From Luscinia megarhynchos (taxonomy: Eukaryota; Chordata; Aves; Passeriformes; Turdidae), in contig JAPFBE010000003.1 in NCBI GenBank assembly GCA_034336665.1, positions 40,026,360 to 40,090,359 of the forward strand: a stretch of 64,000 nt of DNA, given 5' to 3'. The notes below the pieces were generated by a model. The model did not search any database. It was not told the origin of the DNA and worked only from the letters and a program-made list of their open reading frames with translations. Shown in pieces: positions 36,261 through 48,900 of this stretch. Each line of letters starts with the position of its first letter. The stretch's first letter is position 1. The translations under genes were made by a program, and so were the position numbers.

Positions 36261-39200
36261 TAATGCATAAGGTTAAAAGGCAGACAATATTCTGCAGGTT
36301 GGTTACTAGAGAGGAAAACTGAAGACTGGAGTTTAAATCAGGCTGAGCAATGACTAGCAGGGCACGAGGACAACCTGAAGAGCTTCTTGCTGCCCTGCAC
36401 TTGTTCTCAAGACTGAAATTCTTTCTCTGCTTTTCCAGTGGGTAATAAATATGTAAATACAACCTAGTGGCAGAAGTATAGAGTGCAGGAATTAAATAAG
36501 ACTCATGGTAAGAGCTGGAGGAGCTGGTTACAGAGCAGCCAGGCTATGCTAAATAACCTTTGCTCTTCCTGGATATGGTCTACTGCAGAACACTTTCTGA
36601 TAGAAACCTACTAAAACAGTGTGTGCAGCCACAGCTTCACTCCTAATGTCCCAGCATAGATCAAAAAGAAGGATTCAACTAAGTCAATGATGGAGAAAAA
36701 CTAATTTCATGGTAAAATAATTCTAAAATATATTTAAGGTACATTGGCAAGGCTACTTTAAAGGGAATCTGCATTACAAAACATGTAAGGGAATTGAAGA
36801 CTATATTCTCATGTTCTTCTGCTGCTAAAAAAACAGTTATTCTCTATCACTTTCTGACTACAGTATTTTATGTAAACAATTTTCTGAGAAGGGTACTTCT
36901 TGCTTTCTTTGCTGTTTTGGTTTGGGTTTTATTTTTTAAACTAGAATAGAAGGCACTGCTGCTTTTCCATCACCCAGAATTTCTACTTTCTTCTTAAAGG
37001 ACACATAAAAATAGGATGAAGAGAAAAACTGAAAATAACAGGTTAACTTATGAAAAAGCAACTGCCTAAATGTGAATCCCAAACACTTTCCTATGAGAAG
37101 CTACTTAGAACAAACATAAAATTGTGTTTTCACTTTTACATATGACAATACCAGGGGTCACTGCAGAAAACTTGTCAAAGCAGCTGCAGCTGAATTTTGC
37201 ACATTTAGAGAGTGAGAAATGGAGGATAGTTCAGCACTCCCTGCTGCAGCAAAAACATTTCCTGGAAACACAGCTTAATTTGTCAACAAAAATCAGCCAG
37301 GTTTTCAAATCTGTGCTTTTCCAAGCATGGAATATTCAATGTTTGAACAATACCTGTGATCCTGAAATGAGGAACTTAACTTTTGACTAGAATACAGAAT
37401 GCCTGAAAATAAATATCACTCCAGATCCCAGATTGCTAGTGTATTCACTAGCAGGTAAAAAAACCCCAACGATCTATCAAATTATTAGTGCATGAGAATT
37501 TTAAACAGAAGTACAGCATATTTTGTTGTCAAAAACCAGAATTATAAGAGGAAAAAAAGACCAACAGACAAGAAATGTATGTATGTTTAATAAAGAGTTT
37601 AAGGCACAATAGTGCCAAAGTCCAAATTTATGATAATGCTCTTTTATGTTTGTAATGCTAAATTGCATTACAAAAATTACTTTTCAAAAAAAATTTGAAA
37701 TATAGTATTTTTCTTTCATTTATGTATCTTGTAACTGGAGAAGCAAGTCCTTTAGCCATAGAAAGCTAAATTATTTAAGCTATATCACTTTTCTGCAACT
37801 GTGAAGTTGAAATGAAATTATTAAATATGATGCTACTAGATTTATTGTAACTCAAAGGCAACATCATATTTTATATCAGAGCCAAAAATGAGTATTAACT
37901 TAATTTTCATCGTTAAAAGAAAAACAAAAGCTGAAATGGCTCACATGTGGAAATAAATTGGTACATTTTCATTTCGTGCATATTGTGAAATTAAATGGTA
38001 AAAAAATAGTGAAATATGACACCACTCAATTATAATTTCTTTAACACCTGTTACTGGCATAAAAGATGCTTTTCATTGTATGAATTTCAAAATTATTTAA
38101 CAACCCCATGGTCAGTTGCCCTACCAAGGCTGTTTTTGCTTAGGAAAAAGGTATGGAAGAACATGATAACTGAATAAGCATTTTTCTTGCCTTTCTTTTT
38201 AAAACCAATTTTACTCTACCATTGTCTTTTATAGACAAGTCTATAACAACTTTGCTGATTGCTTTCTGTACATCCTTTCTCATCCCACCAGATGCTGGAA
38301 ACCAGAAGGAAATCCCATAAATGCCAGATTGTAGCACATCTTGTGACACGTGTGATGTGATCTGCACTGCAGACAAGTCAACCCTGATTTGATTCCTGAC
38401 AGATCCATGCCACCTGTCCAAGGAGTGCCACTGGTCACTACAGCAGTACTGCTGAGATCAAGCACTATTTATGCTCCACAGAAGTGAAATGCAATCATCT
38501 CTGCCTGCAACATCCCCCACCAAGACACAGACCTTTCTCTGCCATGTTTTTCAGAAGAAAATTTTAATATGATGGTCATTTTCATGTTTATACTTAGGAT
38601 TATTATTAGCTCCTTAATTTTCTCACCTTGAAGGGATTTCCCAGGTCACAAAAGAGCCTTGCTCAAGCACTTAAGCCACAGACAGTCTTATCTGCTTCTG
38701 CCTACGTTCTGCATTCATTTCACCAGCTCCCCCATCCCACCCCTGTTTGTTTTGCTAATGGACTTGCTACCACAACATACATAAAAGTAATAGTAATGTG
38801 ATCAGGCAAATTCAAATCCCCAAAATGCAACGTCAAAGCATTTTGCTTTCTGCAATGGGTTGTTACTACAGCAAGTCAGAAAGTTTACAGCTGAGAAAAT
38901 GCCCAGAGCCAATAAAGAAACCCAAAAGACAAAACTGGACACTGTAGCTTGAACACCAGACATATCTGTGTGGGAGTCTGAGGTGTTTGTCAAAAAAAAC
39001 AACAAACTATGCTGCATTATTGTTTATTCTGAATTTTAATCATTCACTTCACGTAATGAGAACACACTGATGACCTTTTATAATTAGACTAATAGGCTCC
39101 CAGTGCAGAGCACTTGAGTCCTATCCATTGTGGAGCATTACTTGTGGATCACATGACTGAATTGAAAAGTGGCTCTAGGCAAAGCAATTAATCTCAATTT

Positions 39201-40619
39201 ATCCCAATTTCTCTCCAAGAAGTTATAGTGTTACTCTTTTATCTCGCAGACACTGCGACTAGCATTGGTAAGTATTCTGAAGATGAAATTTTCCATCAAT
39301 GGTCTTCCAATCACTAACCAACTGTGAGCCCAGGATGGCTGTTTTCAGTTCTCCCTGTCACAAGGGAGGGATGACACAAGGCTCTTGCTAAAAACAGATG
39401 TGTTTCAAACAAAATGCTTACAAAGAGAAAAATCACTATGTGCAGCCAAAGGAAGAAGAGTAAAATTGCCAAATTTATTATTGTAAAAAAATAATTGGGG
39501 GAAATTCAAGAGACTTGGATAGCCTTGTACATATTTTACCAAAACTCATTTTCTACTGTACCTCAGAGGCACAAGATGATGATGATACTTCCACGGCTGA
39601 ATTAACATGGCCAACATTCCACAAAGTAAATAGGCTCCTATTGATTAAATTAAGCATGGGGTGAACTTAAGCTGTTTTATCTGACCGCCAGTGAATGTTT
39701 TGCTGGCTGGGAATGTCCCAAAAGAGGGAACAGAAGTGCTTGGAATCGATATTGTCCAAACCAATTTTTTTTCAATGCTATCAAGGACAACCCTGTAATT
39801 AAGAAGCAATTCCCTTAAACTGTCCAGCACAGTACACAAGGATGACTGCCTAAGACAGCTTCTCAGAGATACAGTTTGCACCTTGCCTCATGGGTTTGAA
39901 TAATGTTATCACCCAAGAAGGCTCTCAAATGAATATAAAAGGCTTCACTGCAAATAAATTGTTGGTCCAAAGAAAAATACCTTTCATATTTACATGACGT
40001 CATCCTGAAGAATTTAGGCATAAGCAGGTATTACCTTGAGGAGTCAGGATTTTTACATAAAATTACATAATAATAATAATACATAATACTACAAATTGCA
40101 TAAAGCCAAGTCAGTCTGAGGTGTTAGGTTTGTAATAACCTCGGTAGCTTGGAAGTCCTACCGACATCACAGAACTATAGCTAATTTACTTTAATCCACA
40201 GAAATAACACTGGTTTATAGATTTGCCTAATAACCACTGCAATATTTTGGCCTGAGAGATGTCATCTCAACACACTCCAAAAGCATATTTACTAATTTCC
40301 TCACATCAGTAACTGTGATACGTGGTCACAATGTACCTGTTCCATCCCATGGTTCCAACACAGATCTCCTTCCCCAGACCTGAGGTTTGCAGAATATTGT
40401 GTATGCTTGGCCTTTTTGAATCTCCTCACTCTCTCTGTATTTATATCAAGGAGGGAAACAGTTTTCCCTGCCAAGAATTCACAACAATTCAAAAAGAAAA
40501 AAGCTCCTGAAATTTAAATTATAATAAGATGTAGAAATGGTTACTAACCAAAAGAAGAATCAAAAAGTTTACCTTGAATTTCTAAAAAGAGAATTCATTA
40601 ATTGAAATGCCTTAACACA

Positions 40620-40684
40620 GGTTTTTTTCTGCTTTTTTTGTTGTTGTAATTTTTTCCTTTGTTTGGGGTTTTTTGCTTGTTTCA
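40620..40684. repeat. T-rich low-complexity tract
   Basis: Runs of T broken by single G or C (for example GTTTTTTTCTGC and TTTGTTGTTGT) extend for about 65 bases. No retroposon body is attached on either side. Confidence 0.7.
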
Positions 40685-42168
40685 GATCTAGTTTATCCTT
40701 ATGAAACATGAACTATTTTATAAGCTGGCTCTAAATTTATGAGAATTTGGAGTTACAACTCATTTTATAAGAAAAAAGCATTATAGTAGAATATAAATAA
40801 GTTATAATGATGTTCAGCTAAACAGGTAAATAATGCTAAATAGTAAGGTAAAACTACATATAGTGCTTGAAAACAAGTCTATGACAAATGTTTGAATCTA
40901 ACAAGATTGTTCACATGAGCTATTTATTAGAATTACCACCTGTCTTGGCAAAGACTATTGATTATTTAGTAATTCTAGTAACTAAATGGTTTACTTTCTA
41001 ACAGTAACTGGCAAATTATTTGCAAATCATTTTTGGTTTGTGTGCTCCTTGCTGAGAAGCTCTTTTCAAAAATATTAGATAAATTGAAAAAATATGTATT
41101 TTAGAGGAGAAAATTTACCTATAAACCTGATGTATTTCTGCTGTGAATTTCACACCCTGGAAGGGTGCACAGAAAGGACTTCTCAGAATGAGTAATAGAG
41201 CACAGCAGCTTGGAAGAAATGAAGCACTGTAATTTTGCCTTTTTATTCATAATACTTCAATGCCCCGCAGACCCACTGCTTCTCACCAAGCATTTGAATA
41301 ATGTGTGGTTCCTGAAGTCCTGCAGCTCCTTCATGGAACATCAGCAACTTTATAAAAAGGGAAGGGGTTTCAGGTAAAAAGCAATTGCTCGGGTTAGATG
41401 GCGCATTAAAAGTTATTTCAGCTGCAAGACAGAAAGGGCAAACTGTGGAAATGTTTTTTAACAAAGAAGATTGAACATCATGAAATCACATAAGACCTGT
41501 GAGATTGAGATGTTTCCCATTTATCAGGCAAGATAAACAAGGCAAAGCAAACATTAGTTAGAGATCAGAACAGAAGACAAAGTTCCTACAGGTTCAGAAA
41601 GCATTTTATGTGACCACTGTTCTGCATCAATATTCAATCAGCCCCAGGGCAGCTTCCCAGCAAAATAACAGTAAACTAAAGCAGTGATTAGAGACAAATA
41701 AACCTAAGCCAGTATTTATGGTTTATACAAGGCCTAATGACCATTTAATACTATGATTTGGCTAGGAATTGATGCAATATGAGGAACAGAGCAATATACA
41801 ATGAGTTTTTTTAGACTAAGAGTGCATACATTGCTGTAATTTCAGGATAATATTGAAGACATCAATCTCAAGGAAAAATAATTTGGAAGCTTAGTTCCCT
41901 TCTTGTTTTAATACCCTATTTATAAGTAAATACAGGATCAGAAACTTGGGTTAAGATTAGGTAGAGCCTGCTGGGAGCTGATGATGTGCATGTTAAAGAA
42001 GATGCAGAGCAATGTGATTTTCTCTACCCTGCATTCCAAAGATGGTTTAACCAAGGACCACCAGTATCTATCTCCAAAACATACATGCACAGACTCTACA
42101 GAAACCCTTCAGGTATGCACAGAAGAGAAAACAAGGTGCCTTCTGCTTCTAAGGCAGAAAGATACGTC

Positions 42169-42218
42169 AGGCTTAAAAAATAGGGATAAGTCAAGGCTTA
42201 AAAAACAGGGATAAGTCC
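42169..42218. repeat. 25-base tandem duplication
   Basis: Two adjacent units begin AGGCTTAAAAAA and end GGGATAAGTC. They differ only at two positions (TA versus CA after the A run, and the last base). The near identity points to a recent local duplication. Confidence 0.9.
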
Positions 42219-44897
42219 AGCGAGCAGCACTGTAAGGAGAATTTAATGGAGCTCTTGCTCCTGAACTGCCCTGATTTGTCACTCTGCAGCTACCTTATTA
42301 GGGAAGGGAATAAATTATCTGGACCAGAATATGGGGATGCACAATTGTTCTGGCTTGTTGATCCTGTGAGACTACTGTGCTGAGACAGGGCAGTGTCTGT
42401 GCTGCTCAGGAGCCACGGTGAATGTACTGGGCACATCATTCATTCTGCCATTTGCACACAGAATGATCTGCACACACTGTACAGGTTCTTCAGAGAGTGG
42501 GATACGCAGAAATATTCAAAATTTGTGTATGAAGTACAGACATCTCTGCTAAGACTGCTGGTACTGCTGGAAGTGTGCAGAAGCAGACTTTCAGGCAATA
42601 AAGAAATTTAATTGGAGTTAGATTAGTTAAAAGTACTTATATATTTGGGGCTTGATGAAAATTTGGGAAAGGTTAGGATGACACAAAAAGACTAAAAAAC
42701 AAAAATTTTTTACAGGCACCACTTCACATCTGTTAGCTTTGCTTGGATTGAGCTCTTAGCTTTTTAAAGAGAAGAGAATCAATTTAAAATCAGATTAGGA
42801 TTAGAACCCAATAGCTGCATGGAAGAAGAGGCAATTCTTATTGCAAGCTTAGCAGGATAACTAGGAATGAAAGAGAACCCTTTACTCAACATAAGAAGAC
42901 ATAGAGTCCTGGGGAGGAGAATCCACAAACTGCTTCCATTCAAGAAAGAAATATTTTTAGAGTAACCCAGTAGACCAAAACATCACAAAGAAATGGATAA
43001 AAGTAACAAAGAATAAAAAAGATATCTTTAGAACAAGGCGAATTTTGCTTTTCCCTTTAAACCCTTTATTTGAAACAAGTAAAAGGAAACTGAAATAGCA
43101 ACGATGAAACTTTTGAAGCAGGTATGTGAGGCAGAACCAAGGACCCTACACTGAGAATGTTCCATGTATAACTTTCTGATGTGGCAAAACAAAGCAGTAA
43201 ATCAATATGAAACAATCCAAGTAAATAAATTTTTAGCAACCACAATGCCAGTTAACCCCTGCCCTTCTGAAATCTAATGCAGCTATTCTTCAACCAAAGG
43301 AAGATGCGGTGTAAGACCAAAGATTTTTAAATCTGCTTTTCTGTTCCTGACAGTGTCCAGTAGCAAAGACTGAAAGATCATAAAAATAGGGCAAGCTTGT
43401 AATGCTTTTTTCTTAGCACAGTGGAGATTTCAGTTCAGGGATTTCCGGATACAGAGATAGTATCTTTGTGTTTAATAACCCTCAGCAGCTTTTTTTCTTC
43501 CTTTACTCTTTTTACTTTTTTCCAATGCATGAAGACTTTTAGTAATACAGAAGCATTCTCTTGCCAAAAAAAAATTAAAAAAAAATAAATCAATATTTCA
43601 TTAATTAATGTGAAAAACAGTCTTAATGTGTTTATGTTGAACCTGTCACTTGCTGACATTTAATAACTCCAAGTTCTTATATTACAAAAGGTAAAGACAA
43701 TCATGTCTCATATAAAAATTATTCAGCTAGAACATGGTTTTAAAAATGCTCAGAAGATCCCTTTTCCTTGAAAATCTAGACAAAAAAAATTGGTGCAGAA
43801 CAAGTAACAGGAGAATTTTTATTATATTGATTTCTTTCTTTTGCCTTTTTCTAGGTGATTGCTTGGAACACAGTCCTAAGTGTTGCATATTAGGTTCAGA
43901 GTCGTGCTAAGATTTACACATATATATTTGCTACATCTTAATTCTATACCAGTGGTCTATCATTCTGCAAGCAACAAACAAAGATAAGACATCCATGACT
44001 GCATGAACATGAAAGGACAGGAGAGCATGAGCAGCCCCAAAACTCCCATCAGAGAGATAATGACGCAGGAGAGCTTCAGGAAAGGAGAAAAAGCATGCCA
44101 TGGATGCAACCAGTTAATGTTTAATTCTTCCTGTACAAGCAAAAAGCTAATTAAGTTTCCCTGCTTAAACAGCATTTTTATTTACAGTAACTTGAGACTT
44201 TCTTTTTTAAGACAGAAAATACATACTTTATGAAGTCAGAAAATTTGTTGATGTTGTCAAGTTAGTTTTGTGGTATCTTTATATTCCTTTTCCAAATTTT
44301 GAGAGCCTACAAAAATAGCATTTGTCAGACCCTACATTCTATGTTATTGTAAAACCATAAACAAGTGTTAACTACTCATTATATCAAGTAGTTTTCTATT
44401 TACAACTTCATATGACAATTTGCTTTTTAGTTCTCTCTCTATAACAAACACAAAAAAGGTCATAAAAATGTTATGTAAAATAACATACCTACTCTCTGCA
44501 TAGTGGAATATCTTAGACTCCAACTTCTGATGGCTTCAAAGTTCCTAAATGTGAATCACGGTTTTTCCTTTTTTTTTTTCTCAGAAATATTAAGCATTTT
44601 TCATCACTTGATGAGCAATATAAAAACACAAAACCCCCAGGGAAAAACACCCAAGAGCCTTTCTCAACAATAAAATGCATACAAATGGCAGACTTTTGCA
44701 ACATTTCAAAGTGTCAAGAATCCTTATCGATACTCTAAGAACTAAAAACAAGTACAAGTAAAGCAATTCATTTCTCAAACACATTAGATGTTCCTCTTTA
44801 CACAGTATCTTCTCTGACTGTGGCCAAGTGTTAATTAATCCAGCACAATGAATCATCTATTGTAGCATCACAAAAGTGTGTTACACAATCATACTGT

Positions 44898-44917
44898 ACA
44901 TAGGCAAATGCCTATGT
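44898..44917. repeat. Perfect short hairpin
   Basis: ACATAGGCAAATGCCTATGT is a 9-base perfect inverted repeat around two central bases. It does not extend further on either side and no terminator context applies in this genome. Function unknown. Confidence 0.85.
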
Positions 44918-44996
44918 TTGTCTTACATGAGGAAATACAGCACTGTCTAGATTTCTCACATTCATGTTGGGAAAAACAAAGTAGTTAGAACCTATC

Positions 44997-45200
44997 CACT
45001 CAGCACTGGTACAGCCACACCTGTGCTGGCTCCAGTTGTGGAGAGAGACCAGCAAAGGGCCACTGATAATATGAAGGGCCTGGAGCAGCTCTTCTCTGAT
45101 GAGAGGCTGTGAGAGCTGGGATTGTTCAGCTCTAGAGAAGAAAAGGCTTGGAAGATTTGGAGGATCTCATCAATGTATATAAATCAGGGAAGGGTACAAA
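44997..45200 (+). repeat. CR1 LINE internal fragment
   Basis: Recognisable CR1 phrases: CACTCAGCACTGGTACAGCC, CACACCTGTGCTGGCTCCAGTT, CCAGCAAAGGGCCACTGATAA, GAAGGGCCTGGAGCAGCTC and GAGAGGCTGTGAGAGCTGGG followed by the TTCAGC line. The 3' tail is missing. It lies directly next to an older antisense CR1/L3 remnant. Confidence 0.8.
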
Positions 45201-45289
45201 TAGGAGGGCGTCATCACTCCCTTCCCTGCTGCTTCCATCCCTAGTAGTGGTTAACATTGGATACTCAGCAAAAGAATGTACCAACCTCT

Positions 45290-45960
45290 TCAATAGAGCA
45301 ATCCTTCATCTTCCTGTAGATTGTGGTTCAGGGACTCCCAGTTCCCATTACCATGCATAACAGACTTAGATGGAAGTATCTGTCATGAATTCATCTAATT
45401 GCTTTTGAACCCATTCAAACTTTAAGTCTCCAAAACACTCTTGCAGAAATGAACCCTGCAATATAATTATGCACATAATGATTAACTATTTCTCTTTGTT
45501 TGTCTTAAAGGTACTGCGTGACCATTTCACTGGATATGGCCTTGCTTTTGTACCATGAGAAAAAGCAAATAATAACTCCTCCTTCACCTTCTCCGTGATA
45601 TTAATGATTTTGTATGCTTCACTCTTAATTCTTCTGAGTCACTCTTTTTCTAAACTGAAAAATTCTTTAAAGCCCTTTTACACAGAAATTGTTCCTTCTC
45701 TCTGATGCAATACCTCTTGGACTTAATGAGAACATGATGCTTTTCACTCATCCATTCTTCTCCCATGATCATTTCTTAATATTATCAAACTGTCCTAAAA
45801 TTCCTCCTTTTCAAGCTGAATAATGCAATTTATTCTTTCTGCATGCAGAATCTGTTCCATCCTTCATATAATGCTAGCACATCCTTCTTGAGGGTGGGAG
45901 ACAAGACCTGCATCCAGGTAAAAGCTATGCACTGTAACACAATGGCATTTTAGTTTTTCA
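45290..45960 (-). repeat. Ancient CR1/L3-type LINE remnant, antisense
   Basis: The plus strand shows the antisense pattern of the old amniote CR1/L3-type elements: TCATGAATTCATCTAATTGC, CTTTTGAACCCATTCAAACT, ATATAATTATGCACATAATG, TTGTACCATGAGAAAAAGCA, a TCACCTTCTCCGTGATATTAATGATTTT-like line, TTTTTCTAAACTGAAAAATTC, CTTCTTGAGGGTGGGAGACA and ATGCACTGTAACACAATGGC. Many substitutions and indels make it far older than the neighbouring bird CR1. The family name is by pattern memory. Confidence 0.75.
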
Positions 45961-48900
45961 AAAGCTGATGCTATCTGAACTATTCCATTTTTATCCCAGA
46001 TCTTAAAATCTAAACTTTTTCTACATGAAAGTAGAAAACTTATGAGAAACAGCTTAGACCAAAAGAGAGAGAACGTTTGAATTTCAACCCAATCAATAGG
46101 CAGCTTTTTTAACAAATCTCAAAAGAGAGTGAAGATGTTCCTCTGACAAATACCAGCCAAAACAATCATAGAAACTAATAAAAAGTCAAAACCACCTTGA
46201 AGAAATGTGTGTTTGTGCTGGACCATTTATTACTATTCAGCTGTGTGCTGGCAGCTTGTTTCAAGTCAGCCATTAGCCTTGCCATATGCAAGCCCAGCTC
46301 TCCTCAGTGTCTTGACTTTGCCCACATGTCACACATGAAGAAGCTGCTATCTGGATGACAAAACTGGCACTACAAAAATAGACACTACAACCAAGGCAGG
46401 GCAGTATTATTCCATCAGTACTCATCCGTGGAGTATCGTGCTCTGCGGGCAAACTCAGGCCGTGAGTTTTAGAAGGGTTTTTCTTTTCTTGAAGGCTTCA
46501 GCCTTTCTCTGCTGCACCAAACTGCATAACCTTCATGTTTTGGAACGGATCTCTCCAGCAGGCAGTTACATTCTACCTCCATGGATATTTCTTTAGCCAG
46601 TTCCTCCAGGTGGCTTGACTATAGGTCCCGAAAAACTCCTTCTGGGTTTGTGCAAACCTGGTCCAGAGATGATGATCTGAGCAGCTCCACCCTGAGCACA
46701 TCTCATGTGTGCTGAGTCTAAGAACTCCTGTGAGCTCATGGCACACTGCAGTCACCATCTGCACAGAATCAGAGAGCTCTGTGCTATGACAGAGCAGCAT
46801 ATTTTGCAAGCACTCCTCCTGCTTCTTTGAGTCTCCAACACTTTCCTCTCCTCAAACCATAGAAGAAAGACTGTACTGCCCCTTAAGACAGCAGGAAAAA
46901 GGACATTGTAAGCACTCCAGATAAGAACTCAAATGAGGAATGTGAACAAAATAAATACATAGGACAGAAAAAAAAACCCACCAAAAAAAAAAAAAAAACC
47001 CCACCAAAAAAAAAAAAAAAAAACCACCAACCACACTACAACCCAAACACAACAACAGGATGGAAGGGAAGGCAAGGCAAAACGGCAGTGGAAAGAGTAT
47101 GAAGAGAACCAGAGCAGAGAAGGGAGAAAAAAGAAAGTTATCATGGGCCCTGAGAAAAGGGTTATGAGTGACTGGAAAGTAATTCTTCATGAAGTCAGCT
47201 CTGTTCTTCTAGGAGGTTTGCTTTCTTCGTTGATCTCTCTGGGATGGTCTATCACGTTCCAGCAATAGAACCTAAATAAGGGAGATACTCCTGGCTTGGC
47301 TACAATAAGTAAATGTCTGAGTGAAGCCACTGTAAACACCACTCTATTGTCAGTTTACCTCTCTACCATCTCCTAGGAAAAAAATCTAAAGACATGGCAT
47401 TCTTTTCAGCCTGATAGACATACCTGCTGCAAAAAAACCCTGAAACACCATAGATGATCCATCAAGGGGAAGGAAAGGAGAACCCAGAGATTCAGCATAG
47501 TCAGACTTTTAAATCTGGACATCTAGAATGCTAAAACACAAAAAGGATGCTAAAGTTTTAAATCCACCATTCAAAGATAAAATATGAGAAAAGAAACCCT
47601 ACTTAACCAATGTTGTCATCTCTTTGTTAAATGCACTATGTAATTACATCATCCTGTACTCTTCCATTAAATTATATAAAGGATAGACAAATGTGAGAAT
47701 GCCAGTAATACTTGTCTACAAAATCAGCCAGATGGATCTCTTTATTTCTGCTATCACAAAAATTAGATAGTGAGTAATGACTGACACAGATGACTTGTGA
47801 AGAAAAGCAGATTCAGAGTGGTTTATACTCTCCAGAACGAGAAAACTGTACAGGAGCTTTAACATTGATGTGCAATCCCTGTGTGATGTTGATCAAGGAT
47901 CCTTTTTAAAGATAAGCACGAAGATCCAAGCTCTTCTCCAGCAGTTAAGTCAGGTCTCTACATCAGATGAGCCAGTAGTCTCCATGAGATGCCTTTCTAC
48001 ATCTTTACTACACCCAGTATGACTGCTTGAGGTCTGATGCATTATTTAATAAATTCAAATAGCTATAACTGCCATTCACACAAAAACACAGATATCACTA
48101 AATAAAAATGTCCAGCTCCAGAGTTTCCAAATTCCTCTGGCCAGAATTAATTTTACAATCTCTGTGCCTTATTTCCTCATATGAGTGCAGTGATTACAGC
48201 ACCACCTCACTGCACAGGGATGCTTCAAAGATGGTTTGAAAAGATCTAAGAGGTTGCTGTAATCAGGGAGGAGATGGTGTTTTTTCTAATGTGCCTTTGA
48301 TAACTTGACATCTTACAGAGAGGGCTACAAAGAACAGCTCAGGGAAATGAAAAGATTGTATCTGCTGTAGGATGCATTCTGTTGTACATAAATGATGCAC
48401 AGGAATGTGCAATGAACATGAGCATACAGCAAGTGCCTGTTCACTCAAGACTAACCCTCTGGGATAAATGAGATGAGAATTTTTGCTGTTGACAAGATGT
48501 TTGGGGAGTCTTCATATTTTCAAGGATGATTTCTTAAAATGTTTTAAAACATCTTTTCAATTATAAAGAATGATAAAGAATCATATCTGCGCTTCTAAAT
48601 ACTACAAGTAAAGTAAAAAGTAAAAAAAAATTTACCAATATATCATTTCTGATTAGGAGAAAATTATTTCTTACCTACCTGCAGCAAGGAGGAAAAAAAA
48701 AAAAATCAAAACAGAGTTATAAACATGAGCAATTCAGACTGATTTCACATCTCCCTAACCCACAGAAGCCATCCACAAATTAAAAACAAAAGTTATAAAA
48801 CAAAATGCCCTATGAATGGCTCTTTAAATAGAACACTGCATGGCTTCAGCACCTTCATTTCATGAGAATAAATAATTCCTTCAGTGATTGCAGACTTTTT

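Larger units (their letters stand above)
26488..44996. other. Long AT-rich non-coding stretch, no supportable gene
   Basis: This holds only short open frames without domains, plus simple-sequence tracts (A-rich 36186-36260, T-rich 40620-40684, an (ATA)n patch near 40065) and a 25-base tandem duplication at 42169-42218. A hairpin sits at 44898-44917. Sequence around 43250-43420 faintly resembles old CR1/L3 material but not well enough to call. Confidence 0.55.

Noticed and set aside
38140..38421. 93-codon minus-strand frame
   Set aside because: No family resemblance, no splice context and a lysine-rich tail expected from AT-rich sequence.
46852..47190. 112-codon minus-strand frame with phenylalanine runs
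   Set aside because: It is produced by the A-rich tract on the plus strand.
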